Below, one piece after another: positions 26,383 to 36,828 of a DNA stretch of 64,000 nt; the stretch's first letter is position 1, and every line of letters starts with the position of its first letter. The position numbers were made by a program, and so were the translations under genes. Under the pieces are notes generated by a model, which saw only the letters and a list, made by a program, of their open reading frames with translations, had not been told where the DNA came from and did not search any database. Origin of the DNA: Bradyrhizobium huanghuaihaiense (GTDB lineage Bacteria; Pseudomonadota; Alphaproteobacteria; Rhizobiales; Xanthobacteraceae); NCBI RefSeq assembly GCF_007830635.1, contig NZ_VLLA01000013.1:1-64000 (forward strand). Direction: 5' to 3'.

Positions 26383-26510
26383 ACCTCTCCCGCTTGCGGG
26401 AGAGGTCGGCGCGGAGCGCCGGGTGAGGGCTTTCTCCTCTTGGGGATTGTCCCATTGCGGAACCACCCTCTCCCCGACCCTCTCCCGCAAGCGGGAGAGG
26501 GAGTGCACCT
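26383..26510. repeat. Palindromic repeat, family R8
   Basis: CCTCTCCCGCTTGCGGGAGA at the left and TCTCCCGCAAGCGGGAGAGG at the right, between converging genes. Confidence 0.85.
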
Positions 26511-26536
26511 CCGTCGTTGCAGCGATCGCCGTGCGG

Positions 26537-27679
26537 CTAGACCAACCCGCCGGCATCCGCGACGCGGCGCTGGTGATAATCGGTGTCGCCAAACGTGTTC
26601 TCGATCATGGTCAGGCGCTTGAAGTAGTGGCCGATCTTCGCCTCCATGGTCATGCCGATGCCGCCGTGGAGCTGGATCGACTGCTGTCCCACGAATTTCA
26701 GCGACTTGCCGATCTGCACCTTGGCCGCAGCAATCGCGTTGGAGCGCTCCTTGGCGTTCTCGAAATCGTTCGCCATGGTCGCGAACATCGACATCGAGCG
26801 CGCCTGCTCGGCGGCGACGAACATGTCGGAGGCGCGGTGCTGCAGCGACTGGAACGAGCCGATCGCGACGCCGAACTGTTTTCGCGTCTTGATGTACTCG
26901 ACGGTGGTCTTCAGCGATTCATCCATGAGGCCAACTGCCTCGGCGCAGAGCGCGACGCGGGCCTCATCGACCACGCGCTCGATCAGGGCGAGCGAGTCGT
27001 CGGGATTGCCGATCACGGCATCCGGCCCGACCTCGACGCCGGTGAGGGTGATGTCGGCGGCGTGCAGGCCGTCCTGGGTCGGGTAGGACTTCTTCGTGAC
27101 GCCCTTGGCATTGGCCGGGACCAGGAACACGCCGATGCCGGTCTTGTCGCGGCGGTCGCCCTTGGTGCGGGCAGTGACGACAAGCGTGTCGGCGTTCTCG
27201 CCGTTGAGCACGACGAATTTTTCGCCGTCGATGATCCAGCCGTCGCCCTTCTTCTTCGCCGTCGTCGCGACATCGAAGAGATCATAGCGCGAGTTCTTCT
27301 CGAGCTGGGCAAAGGCGAGCGTCTTGCTGCCGTCGATGATGCCAGGCACGTGCGCGGCCTTCTGCGCATCGGTGGCGGCATGGCGCAGGAAGCCGCCGCC
27401 GATCACGACCGTAGCCAGATACGGCTCCAGCACCAGCGCCTTGCCGAGTGCTTCCATCACGATCATGGTCTCGACGCCGCCGCCACCGAAGCCGCCATCG
27501 GCCTCGCTGAAGGGCAGGCCGAGCAAGCCCTGCTCGGCGAGCTTGAGCCAGACCGTTTTGCTCCAGCCGCCCTTCTCCTTCATGTACTTCTTGCGCTGCT
27601 CGAAATCGTAGGAATCGGTCAGCAGGCCGTCGATGCTTTCCTTGAGAAGCCGCTGCTCCTCGTTCAGGTCAAAATCCAT
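26537..27679 (-). CDS. pimD: Acyl-CoA dehydrogenase, PimD-like small subunit
   Basis: A 380-aa acyl-CoA dehydrogenase-fold subunit. The C-terminal motif is IQLHGGIGMTMEAKIGHYF, with no GG(T/S)(N/D)E glutamate motif, which marks the partner subunit in heteromeric dehydrogenases. The N-terminus MDFDLNEEQRLLKESIDGLL and the start at 27679 fit the GGAGAG ribosome site. Gene order in this run (bifunctional hydratase/dehydrogenase, ligase, thiolase, large and small dehydrogenase) matches pimFABCD of Rhodopseudomonas palustris, which degrades pimelate and other dicarboxylates. It is last in the run; a pimE counterpart is not seen. Confidence 0.88.
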   Translation of the reverse strand: MDFDLNEEQRLLKESIDGLLTDSYDFEQRKKYMKEKGGWSKTVWLKLAEQGLLGLPFSEADGGFGGGGVETMIVMEALGKALVLEPYLATVVIGGGFLRHAATDAQKAAHVPGIIDGSKTLAFAQLEKNSRYDLFDVATTAKKKGDGWIIDGEKFVVLNGENADTLVVTARTKGDRRDKTGIGVFLVPANAKGVTKKSYPTQDGLHAADITLTGVEVGPDAVIGNPDDSLALIERVVDEARVALCAEAVGLMDESLKTTVEYIKTRKQFGVAIGSFQSLQHRASDMFVAAEQARSMSMFATMANDFENAKERSNAIAAAKVQIGKSLKFVGQQSIQLHGGIGMTMEAKIGHYFKRLTMIENTFGDTDYHQRRVADAGGLV

Positions 27680-27730
27680 GTTTCTCTCCAAATCGGCGGG
27701 AATTGCCCTGCCGTCGCCTCACCCTCAGAC

Positions 27731-27829
27731 GTCATCCCCGCGAAGGCGGGGATCCAGTAAACGTAGCAGCCTGCCGTACTCACGACTGCCGCGGCGTACT
27801 GGGTCCCCCGCCTTCGCGGGGGACGACAC
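27731..27829. repeat. Palindromic repeat, family R5 variant
   Basis: GTCATCCCCGCGAAGGCGGG and CCCCCGCCTTCGCGGGGGAC arms, with ATCCAGTA / GTACTGGGT inside. It lies between pimC and pimD. Confidence 0.8.
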
Positions 27830-27842
27830 CGTCATTGTCGAC

Positions 27843-29033
27843 TCACAGCCCCAGCACCGCCTTGGCGATGATGTTGCGCTGGATCTCGTTGGAGCCGCCG
27901 TAGATCGAGACCTTGCGGTTGTTGAAGTAGCTCGGCGCGATCTGGGCGGTCCAATCCATCGCTTCGTTCGAGCCGTCGTCGCCGTGCACGTCGTAGGGCG
28001 CGGCGAACGGGCCGATCACTTCCATCAAGAGCTCGGTGGTGGTCTGCTGGATCTCCGAGCCCTTGATCTTGAGCACGGACGATGCAGGATTGGGCTTGCC
28101 CTTGCCGTGCTTGCCTTCATCGGCGACGACGCGCAGCTGCGTCAGCTCGAGCGCCTTCAGCTCGATCTCGCACGCGGCCAGCTTCTCGCGGAAGGCGGCG
28201 TCCTGGATGATCGGCTTGCCGCCGGATTCGACCTTGCCGGCGAGATCGCGGATGCGGCGCAGCCGCTCCTTGGAGACGCCGACGCGGGCGATGCCGGTGC
28301 GTTCGTTGCCGAGCAGGAATTTTGCGTAGTCCCAGCCCTTGTTCTCCTCGCCGATCAGGTTCTCGATGGGCACTTCGACGTCGTCGAAGAAGACTTCGTT
28401 GACCTCGACGCCGCCGTCGATGGTCTGGATCGGGCGCACGGTGACGCCCTTCGACTTCATCGAGAACACGATGAAGGAGATGCCCATCTGCTTCTTGGCG
28501 TTGTTGTCGGTGCGGCAGAGGCAGAAGATCATGTCGGCATGCTGGGCCAGCGTGGTCCAGGTCTTCTGGCCGTTGATGATCCACTTGTCGCCACGGCGCT
28601 CGGCTTTCGTCTTCAGCGAGGCAAGGTCAGATCCCGAGCCGGGCTCCGAAAAGCCCTGGCACCACCAGTCGTCGACATTGGCGATGCGCGGCAGATACTG
28701 CTTCTTCTGCTCCTCGTTGCCGAAGGTGTAGATGACGGGGCCGACCATGCTGACGCCGAAGGCGAGCGGCTGCGGCGCCGGATAGGACTGCAGCTCCTCG
28801 TTGAAGATGTAGTGCTGGACCGAGGTCCAGCCGGTGCCGCCATATTGCGTCGGCCAGTGGCTGACGCCCCAGCCCTTCTTGTTGAGGATGCGCCACCACG
28901 TCACCATCTCGTCCTTGGTGAGATGACGGCCCTCGACCAGCTTGCGCCGCGTATCCGGCGGCACGTTGTCGCGGAAGAACGACCGCACTTCCTCGCGAAA
29001 CGCCTGCTCTTCTTTCGTGAATGCGAGATCCAT
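27843..29033 (-). CDS. pimC: Acyl-CoA dehydrogenase, PimC-like large subunit
   Basis: A 396-aa acyl-CoA dehydrogenase. FAD contacts lie in QGFSEPGSGSDLASLKT (~130-146) and TTLAQHADMIF. The C-terminal SIYGGSNEIQRNIIAKAVLG carries the GG(S)NE glutamate, so this is the active subunit, with PimD as its partner. DGGVEVNEVFFDDVEVP is the beta-domain signature. The operon order supports desaturation of pimeloyl-CoA or other dicarboxyl- and medium-chain CoAs. The gene is separated from its neighbours only by R5-type repeats. Confidence 0.9.
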   Translation of the reverse strand: MDLAFTKEEQAFREEVRSFFRDNVPPDTRRKLVEGRHLTKDEMVTWWRILNKKGWGVSHWPTQYGGTGWTSVQHYIFNEELQSYPAPQPLAFGVSMVGPVIYTFGNEEQKKQYLPRIANVDDWWCQGFSEPGSGSDLASLKTKAERRGDKWIINGQKTWTTLAQHADMIFCLCRTDNNAKKQMGISFIVFSMKSKGVTVRPIQTIDGGVEVNEVFFDDVEVPIENLIGEENKGWDYAKFLLGNERTGIARVGVSKERLRRIRDLAGKVESGGKPIIQDAAFREKLAACEIELKALELTQLRVVADEGKHGKGKPNPASSVLKIKGSEIQQTTTELLMEVIGPFAAPYDVHGDDGSNEAMDWTAQIAPSYFNNRKVSIYGGSNEIQRNIIAKAVLGL

Positions 29034-29050
29034 CGGATCCTCCTGTTTCC

Positions 29051-29170
29051 TCGTCGTCCTGGCGAAAGCCAGGACCCATTACCACCGGCCTTCGTTTTGC
29101 GAAGGCAATTGCCGTCTGTGCCCCTTACCCCGGCCGCGGAGTATGGGTCCTGGCCTTCGCCAGGACGACG
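29051..29170. repeat. Palindromic repeat, family R5 variant
   Basis: TCGTCGTCCTGGCGAAAGCC and GGCCTTCGCCAGGACGACG arms surround AGGACCCATT / TATGGGTCCT. It lies between the thiolase and pimC. Confidence 0.8.
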
Positions 29171-29175
29171 GTGAA

Positions 29176-30363
29176 CTACTGCAACACCTCGAACAAACCC
29201 GCCGCGCCCATGCCGCCGCCGACGCACATGGTGACGACCGCGTACTTCGCCTTGCGGCGGCGGCCTTCGATCAAGGCGTGGCCGGTGAGGCGCGCGCCCG
29301 ACATGCCGTAGGGGTGGCCGACCGCAATCGCGCCGCCGTCGACGTTGATCTTCTCGGGGTCGATGCCGAGCTTGTCGCGGCAATAGAGCACCTGCACCGC
29401 GAAGGCTTCGTTGAGCTCCCAGAGGCCGATGTCGTCGACGGTGAGGCCGTGGCGCTTGAGCAGGCGCGGCACGGCGAAGACCGGGCCGATGCCCATCTCG
29501 TCCGGCTCGCAGCCGGCGGAGACGAAGCCGCGGAAGATGCCGAGCGGCTTGAGCCCGCGCTTGGCGGCTTCCTTGTCGCTCATGATCACGGAGGCGCTGG
29601 CGCCGTCGGAGAGCTGGCTGGCATTGCCGGCGGTGACGGTGAAACCGTCGCCGCGCACGGGCTTGAGGCCGGCGAGGCCTTCGATCGTGGTCTCGGGGCG
29701 CGGGCCCTCGTCCTGCGACAGCGTGACCTCCTTCATCGACACGGCGCCGGTCGCCTTGTCGGTGACCGCCATCTGCGTCGTGATCGGGGCGAGCTCGTCC
29801 TTGAACTTGCCGCCCTGCTGGGCGGCGGCGGTGCGGCGCTGGCTCTCCAGCGAATATTCGTCCTGCTTCTCGCGCGAGATGCCGTAGCGCTTGGCGACGA
29901 CCTCGGCGGTGTCGATCATGGGCATGTAGACCTCGCCCTTGATCTTGAGCAGCGCCGGGTCCTGGGCGTGGAAGCCGTTCATCTTGTCGTTCTGCACCAG
30001 CGAGATCGACTCGCCGCCGCCGCCGACCGCGATCTCGACGCCGTCGAAGATCACCGAGCGCGCGGCGAGCGCGATCGCCTGCAGGCCCGAGGCGCATTGC
30101 CGGTCGATGGTGGTGCCGGCGACGGTGACGGGGAGACCTGCGCGGAGCAGCGCCTTGCGCGCGATGTTGCCGCCGGTCGCGCCCTGCTGGAGCGCCGCGC
30201 CCATCACGACGTCCTCGATCTCCTTCGGATCGACTTTTGCGCGCGCGACAGCTTCACCAATCGCGTGGCCGAGCAGGGTTGCGCCCTCGGTGGCGTTGAG
30301 CATGCCGCGATAGGCCTTGCCGATCGGGGTGCGGGCGGTGGAAACGATGACGGCGTCGGTCAA
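29176..30363 (-). CDS. pimB: Acetyl-CoA acetyltransferase, PimB-like thiolase
   Basis: A 395-aa thiolase. The nucleophilic Cys is in DRQCASGLQAIALAA (~90), the His in GGAIAVGHPYGMSGARL (~350) and the second Cys in TMCVGGGMGAAG (~380). The start is a TTG that overlaps the ligase stop codon as TTGA, with AGGAGGT six bases upstream; homology begins at once with TDAVIVSTARTPIG. The frame is open far upstream, but this lies inside the ligase gene in another frame. Coupled translation with the ligase is likely. It performs the final thiolysis in the dicarboxylate beta-oxidation run. Confidence 0.92.
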   Translation of the reverse strand: MTDAVIVSTARTPIGKAYRGMLNATEGATLLGHAIGEAVARAKVDPKEIEDVVMGAALQQGATGGNIARKALLRAGLPVTVAGTTIDRQCASGLQAIALAARSVIFDGVEIAVGGGGESISLVQNDKMNGFHAQDPALLKIKGEVYMPMIDTAEVVAKRYGISREKQDEYSLESQRRTAAAQQGGKFKDELAPITTQMAVTDKATGAVSMKEVTLSQDEGPRPETTIEGLAGLKPVRGDGFTVTAGNASQLSDGASASVIMSDKEAAKRGLKPLGIFRGFVSAGCEPDEMGIGPVFAVPRLLKRHGLTVDDIGLWELNEAFAVQVLYCRDKLGIDPEKINVDGGAIAVGHPYGMSGARLTGHALIEGRRRKAKYAVVTMCVGGGMGAAGLFEVLQ

Positions 30364-32036
30364 GAGCGACCTCCTGGTTGCTTGGATTGTGATGGTTTCT
30401 GCTGCTGGCGCAACTCGTGGCGCGACAATTTTCCGACCGGCGTGCGCGGCAGATCGTCGACGAACTCGACTGCGGCCGGCAATTCGTGCTTGCCGAGCTT
30501 GCCGGCGAGCTGGGTGCGCAGCTCGTCGAGCGAGAACGCCCTTGCGTCGGGCTTGAGCTTGATGAAGGCTTTTGCGGCTTCGCCGCGGTACTGGTCGGGG
30601 ATGCCGAGCACGATCACCTCGTGCACGCCCGGAATGGTGTAGATCGCCTGCTCGATCATCTGCGGATAGACGTTGAAGCCGCCGGAGATGATCATGTCCT
30701 TCTTGCGGTCGACCAGGAAGAAATAGCCGTCCGTGTCGACATAGCCGATATCGCCGGTGAGGAAGCGGCCGTCGACGAAGGCATCCGCGGATCCCTCCGG
30801 CTTGTTCCAGTAGCCCCTGGTGACGTTCGGGCCCTTGATCCGGATCTCGCCGACTTCGCCCGGCGGCAGTACGCGTTTGGGATCGTCGAGCGCGACGACG
30901 TCGAGCTCGATGCCGGGCAGCATCAGGCCGATCGAGCCGGGCTTGTCCGGCCCCGTGGGCGGATGGCCGGTGCCGGGCGAGCAGGTCTCGGTCATGCCCC
31001 AGCCGCTGCGCAGCTTCTTGCCGACCTTGCGCTCGAAGAAGCTCGCGATCTCCACCGGCAGCGGCGCGCCTCCGGAACCGATCGTCGCCAGCGAGGAGAA
31101 GTCGCGCTTGTCGAGATCGGGGAGCGCGGCGATCGCGATCCACATCGTCGGCACGCCCGGAAAGTAAGTCGCGCGCTTGATTTCGATGTCGCGCATCACG
31201 GCTTCGACGTCGAAGCGCTGATGCAGCGAGATCAGGTTGCCGCGGCTGAGCGAGGACAAGAGCACCACGGTGAGCGCGTAGATGTGGAACAGCGGCAGCA
31301 CGCAGATGACACGCTCGATCACGTCGCCGCGCGCGGCGCGCGCCGGCTTGCCCCAGACGTCGTAGATCGACACCGCCGAGGTGAGATTGCCGTGGGTGAG
31401 CATCGCGCCCTTGGGCAGGCCGGTGGTGCCGCCGGTATATTGCAGCAGCGCGACGTCGTCGGCCGTGACTTTCGGCCACTCTGCCGGAGCGGTGGCGTCT
31501 TCGACGAAGGCCTTGAAGGTGACGATGCGGGGGTCATCGGGGATCGCCGCCTGCGGCGTGCCGACCTTGCCCCAATTGTCGTCCTCGCAGACGACGAGCT
31601 TGTCGATCAGGCCCTTCTCCAGGAATTTCAGCGCGGTCGGCAGCAGCGCCTGCAGGTTCGAGGTGACGAGCAGGCGCGAGCCGGAATCGGAGACCTTGTG
31701 CGTCAGCGCGATCTCGCCGTCGAGCGGCGACAGATGCGCGACACGGGCGCCTGCCTTCAGCGCGCCGAAGAAATTGACGGGATGGTCCGGCGTATTGCCG
31801 AGGAACAGCGCGACGGAGCTGTTCTTGCCGATGCCCGCGCGCAGGAACGCGGCGGCGGCGCGCTCGGCCATCGCGGCGAGCTCGGTGTAGCTGATTGGAC
31901 GGTCGCGGAATTCCAGCGCGGTGCGCGGGCCGTAAGTCGCCGCGGCTTTCGACAGGAGGTCGGGCAGCGAGCCCTGGGCGATGGTGTCGTCCCACCGCAC
32001 GCCCTCGGGGTAAAACTGTTCGCCGGGATGGGTCAT
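30360..32036 (-). CDS. pimA: Acid-CoA ligase, PimA-like
   Basis: A 558-aa ANL-type ligase. It has an ATP loop YTGGTTGLPKGAMLTH (~180-195), GWGMTETCSPGTG (~330), the hinge GDIGYVDTDGYFFLVDRKKD (~420-440) and the C-terminal catalytic Lys in LPRTPVGKLSRHEL (~535). The start at 32036 follows AAGGAATCC; an earlier ATG lacks a ribosome site. It activates free dicarboxylic or fatty acids to CoA esters. It sits between pimF-like and pimB-like genes, and its stop codon overlaps the thiolase TTG start. Confidence 0.9.
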   Translation of the reverse strand: MTHPGEQFYPEGVRWDDTIAQGSLPDLLSKAAATYGPRTALEFRDRPISYTELAAMAERAAAAFLRAGIGKNSSVALFLGNTPDHPVNFFGALKAGARVAHLSPLDGEIALTHKVSDSGSRLLVTSNLQALLPTALKFLEKGLIDKLVVCEDDNWGKVGTPQAAIPDDPRIVTFKAFVEDATAPAEWPKVTADDVALLQYTGGTTGLPKGAMLTHGNLTSAVSIYDVWGKPARAARGDVIERVICVLPLFHIYALTVVLLSSLSRGNLISLHQRFDVEAVMRDIEIKRATYFPGVPTMWIAIAALPDLDKRDFSSLATIGSGGAPLPVEIASFFERKVGKKLRSGWGMTETCSPGTGHPPTGPDKPGSIGLMLPGIELDVVALDDPKRVLPPGEVGEIRIKGPNVTRGYWNKPEGSADAFVDGRFLTGDIGYVDTDGYFFLVDRKKDMIISGGFNVYPQMIEQAIYTIPGVHEVIVLGIPDQYRGEAAKAFIKLKPDARAFSLDELRTQLAGKLGKHELPAAVEFVDDLPRTPVGKLSRHELRQQQKPSQSKQPGGRS

Positions 32037-32059
32037 GGATTCCTTAAACCGCACAAACC

Positions 32060-32139
32060 GTCATTCCGGGGCGGCTCGAAGAGCCGAACCCGGAATCTCG
32101 AGATTCCGGGCGCGATGCTGCGCATCGCCCCGGAATGAC
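32060..32139. repeat. Palindromic repeat, family R6
   Basis: GTCATTCCGGGGCG and CGCCCCGGAATGAC arms with CCCGGAATCTCGAGATTCCGGG (22 bases, two perfect halves of 11) in the centre. It lies between pimF and pimA. Confidence 0.85.
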
Positions 32140-32147
32140 GCCAACCA

Positions 32148-34244
<2,097 letters not shown>

Positions 34245-34288
34245 GGTTTCCCTCCTTGGTGGGGATTTACTTTTGTTCGATTTCGCGG

Positions 34289-34307
34289 TGCGGAATTTAA
34301 TTCCGCA
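34289..34307. promoter_or_regulatory. Candidate IclR operator
   Basis: TGCGGAAT, three bases, ATTCCGCA: a perfect inverted repeat between divergent pimF and the IclR gene, 45 bases before the pimF start. The form and position suit an IclR-family site controlling both sides. Confidence 0.6.
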
Positions 34308-34374
34308 TCTTGACGGCAGGGTTATTTTGAAGCACGTGGCTTGTCAACGACTCCGCGCAAGAAGCAGATCAGGG

Positions 34375-35241
34375 ATGAAGCGTACAGGAAAGAAGACTGC
34401 GACCGATCGGAATTTCGTCGTCGCGCTTTCCCGCGGACTGGACGTATTGCGCGCATTCCAACCCAATGACGGCCTGCTCGGCAATCAGGAGATCGCGGCG
34501 CGGACCAATCTGCCGAAGCCGACCGTATCGCGGCTGACCTATACGCTGACCAAGCTCGGCTATCTGACGCCGGTTCCCCGTTTCGAGAAGTACCAGCTCG
34601 CGCCCGCCGCGATGTCGCTCGGCTACGCCGCGCTCGCCAATCTCGGTGTTCGGCATTTGTCCGAGCCGTTTCGCGAGGAAGTGATGCGCGCCACCGGCGG
34701 CGCCGTCGCCGTCGGCGGACGCGATCGTCACAGCATGATCTATTTCGGGCAGAGCCGCGGCAGCGAGACGGTCGGCGTTCAACTTGACGTCGGCTCGCGC
34801 GTGCCGATTGCAACCAGCGCGATGGGCCGCGCCTATTTCTGGGCGCTCGACGAAGACAATCGTGCCGAGGTGTCACGCATGCTGCGTGAACATTACGGCA
34901 GCCGCTGGCCCAAGATGCGCGATGGCCTCGAACGTTCCGGCGAGACCGTCGCGAAGTACGGCTTTGCGATCTCCGTCGGCGACTGGCACGACGACATCGG
35001 CGCCGCCGGCGTCGCGCTCAAGCTCAACGACGGAACCGGACCTTACGCATTCAATTGCGGCGCGCCCGCATTCCGCTTCACGGAAGAGCGTTTGATCAAC
35101 GACATTGGACCGCGTCTGCTTGCGATGGTAAGGAACATCGAAGCGGCACTCGGGGGTCTGATGCCGCATTCCAAAAAAGAAGTCAGCAAAAAGCTGAAAT
35201 CAGGAGGAAAAGTTGCGCGTGTGGCCGAGGGGATCAGATAG
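34375..35241 (+). CDS. IclR-family regulator
   Basis: A 288-aa regulator. The N-terminal winged helix (~15-75) contains NQEIAARTNLPKPTVSRLTYTLTKLGYL. The C-terminal GAF-like effector domain (~90-260) contains GGRDRHSMIYFGQSRG and ATSAMGRAYFWAL. A basic Lys-rich tail follows, which is unusual. It is divergent from the pimF-like operon and leads into livG 66 bases downstream, so it probably regulates dicarboxylate or fatty acid uptake and breakdown. The ATG lies close to AGGG, and the exact start is not certain. Confidence 0.88.
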   Translation: MKRTGKKTATDRNFVVALSRGLDVLRAFQPNDGLLGNQEIAARTNLPKPTVSRLTYTLTKLGYLTPVPRFEKYQLAPAAMSLGYAALANLGVRHLSEPFREEVMRATGGAVAVGGRDRHSMIYFGQSRGSETVGVQLDVGSRVPIATSAMGRAYFWALDEDNRAEVSRMLREHYGSRWPKMRDGLERSGETVAKYGFAISVGDWHDDIGAAGVALKLNDGTGPYAFNCGAPAFRFTEERLINDIGPRLLAMVRNIEAALGGLMPHSKKEVSKKLKSGGKVARVAEGIR

Positions 35242-35307
35242 CCTTTGTCATCACAGGGAGCGGTTCGCATCGCCCCTTCGCCCACTGAACATCGTGGGCG
35301 AGACGAG

Positions 35308-36105
35308 ATGACGCAGGCACAGCTCGCGCAGGGTACATCGCCCCTGCTCGCGGTTCGCGACGTCAGCGTCGTGTTCGGCGGCATCATCGCGCTCAACGGC
35401 GTGTCCTTCAACATGCACAAGGGCCAGATCCTCGGATTGATCGGCCCCAACGGCGCCGGCAAGACAACGCTCTTCAACTGCCTCTCGCGGCTGTATCAGC
35501 CGTCGTCCGGCGACATCCTGATGGAGGGCGTCAGCATCCTGTCGCGCCCGCCGCACCGGATCGCCGAGATCGGCATCGGCCGCACCTTCCAGAACGTTGC
35601 GCTGTTTCCGAACCTGTCGGTGATGGACAACGTCCGCGTCGGCGCGCATTCGAAGACCTCCAGCGACATCATCAGCGACTCCCTGAAACTGGCGTGGGTC
35701 CGGCGCAGCGAGAACGACGTCAACAAGAAGGTGCACGAGATCCTCGCCTATCTCGACCTCGAGGACGTCGCCCACACCACCGTGTCCGGCCTGCCCTTCG
35801 GCACGCAGAAGCGCGTCGAGCTGGCGCGCGCGCTGGCTGCCGATCCGAAGATCCTGCTGCTCGACGAGCCTGCCGGCGGCCTCAACCACGAGGAAGTCTA
35901 TGTGCTCGGCGACCTCATCCGCAAAATCCGTGACGAACGCCACATGACGGTGCTGCTGGTCGAGCATCACATGGGCCTCGTGATGTCGATCGCCGACCAC
36001 GTCGTCGCGCTGAATTTCGGCAAGAAGCTCGCGGAAGGCACGCCGGCCCAGGTGCAGGCGGACCCCGACGTCATCAAGGCCTATCTCGGGAGCAAGGACC
36101 AATGA
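35308..36105 (+). CDS. livG: LivG-like ABC transporter ATPase
   Basis: A 265-aa ATPase of the branched-chain/aromatic amino-acid-type (HAAT) ABC family. Walker A GPNGAGKTTLFN is at ~43-54, the Q loop is in GIGRTFQNVALF, the signature is the diverged LPFGTQKRVELARAL (FGTQK for LSGGQ), and Walker B is ILLLDEPAGGL (~190). The C-terminal helix DPDVIKAYLG is typical for LivG. The start at 35308 gives MTQAQLAQG with GAGACGAG upstream. Its stop overlaps the livF start (ATGA). In this setting the substrate is probably a carboxylate feeding the pim-like pathway. Confidence 0.92.
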   Translation: MTQAQLAQGTSPLLAVRDVSVVFGGIIALNGVSFNMHKGQILGLIGPNGAGKTTLFNCLSRLYQPSSGDILMEGVSILSRPPHRIAEIGIGRTFQNVALFPNLSVMDNVRVGAHSKTSSDIISDSLKLAWVRRSENDVNKKVHEILAYLDLEDVAHTTVSGLPFGTQKRVELARALAADPKILLLDEPAGGLNHEEVYVLGDLIRKIRDERHMTVLLVEHHMGLVMSIADHVVALNFGKKLAEGTPAQVQADPDVIKAYLGSKDQ

Positions 36106-36815
36106 CGACTCTGCTCAACGTCAAGGACTTGCGCGCCTATTACGGCCAGGTCCAGGCGCTCCATGGCCTGTCCTTCTCGCTCAACGAGGGGTCGCTGACG
36201 ACGCTGCTCGGGGCCAACGGCGCCGGCAAGACCACGACGCTGCGCGCGATCTGCAACATGGTGCGCTCCACCGGCGCGATCGAATTCGACGGCAAGCCGC
36301 TGAGCAACCGCTCGACCGAGAACATCGTGCGGTTCGGCATCGCCCATGTGCCGCAGGGCCGCGGCACATTCACCACCATGACGGTGGAGGAAAACCTTCA
36401 GTTGGGGGCCATCACCCGCAAGGACAGCGCCGGCATCGTCTCCGACATCGAGCGCATGTATGCGCATTTCCCGGTGCTGAAGCAGCGCCACACCCAGCAG
36501 GCCGGCACGCTCTCCGGCGGCGAGCAGCAGATGCTCGCGGTCGCCCGCGCGCTGATGCTGCGGCCGCGGCTGATGCTGCTCGACGAGCCCTCCTTCGGCC
36601 TCGCGCCGCTGGTGGTGCGCGACCTGTTCGGCATCCTCGGCAAGATCAACCGCGAGGACAAGGTGTCGATCCTGGTGGTCGAGCAGAACGCCCAGCTCGC
36701 GCTCGAGCTCGCCGACCAGGCCTACGTGATCGAGACCGGCCGCATCGTGATGTCGGGCAATGCCAAGGACATCGCGAACAACGAAGAAATCCGCAAATCC
36801 TATCTGGGTTACTGA
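36102..36815 (+). CDS. livF: LivF-like ABC transporter ATPase
   Basis: The second HAAT-family ATPase, 237 aa. Walker A is GANGAGKTTTLRA (~36-48), the Q loop is in HVPQGRGTF, the signature is TLSGGEQQMLAVARAL (~135) and Walker B is LMLLDEPSFGL (~157). It ends NEEIRKSYLGY, as LivF proteins do. It overlaps livG by four bases (ATGA), so the two ATPases are made together. livH follows 13 bases later. Confidence 0.94.
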   Translation: MTTLLNVKDLRAYYGQVQALHGLSFSLNEGSLTTLLGANGAGKTTTLRAICNMVRSTGAIEFDGKPLSNRSTENIVRFGIAHVPQGRGTFTTMTVEENLQLGAITRKDSAGIVSDIERMYAHFPVLKQRHTQQAGTLSGGEQQMLAVARALMLRPRLMLLDEPSFGLAPLVVRDLFGILGKINREDKVSILVVEQNAQLALELADQAYVIETGRIVMSGNAKDIANNEEIRKSYLGY

Positions 36816-36828
36816 GGGAGCCGGGACA

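Noticed and set aside
30364..31479. Apparent 767-aa ligase-thiolase fusion
   Set aside because: The extra part lies in a different frame inside the pimA-like gene; the real thiolase starts at TTG 30363.
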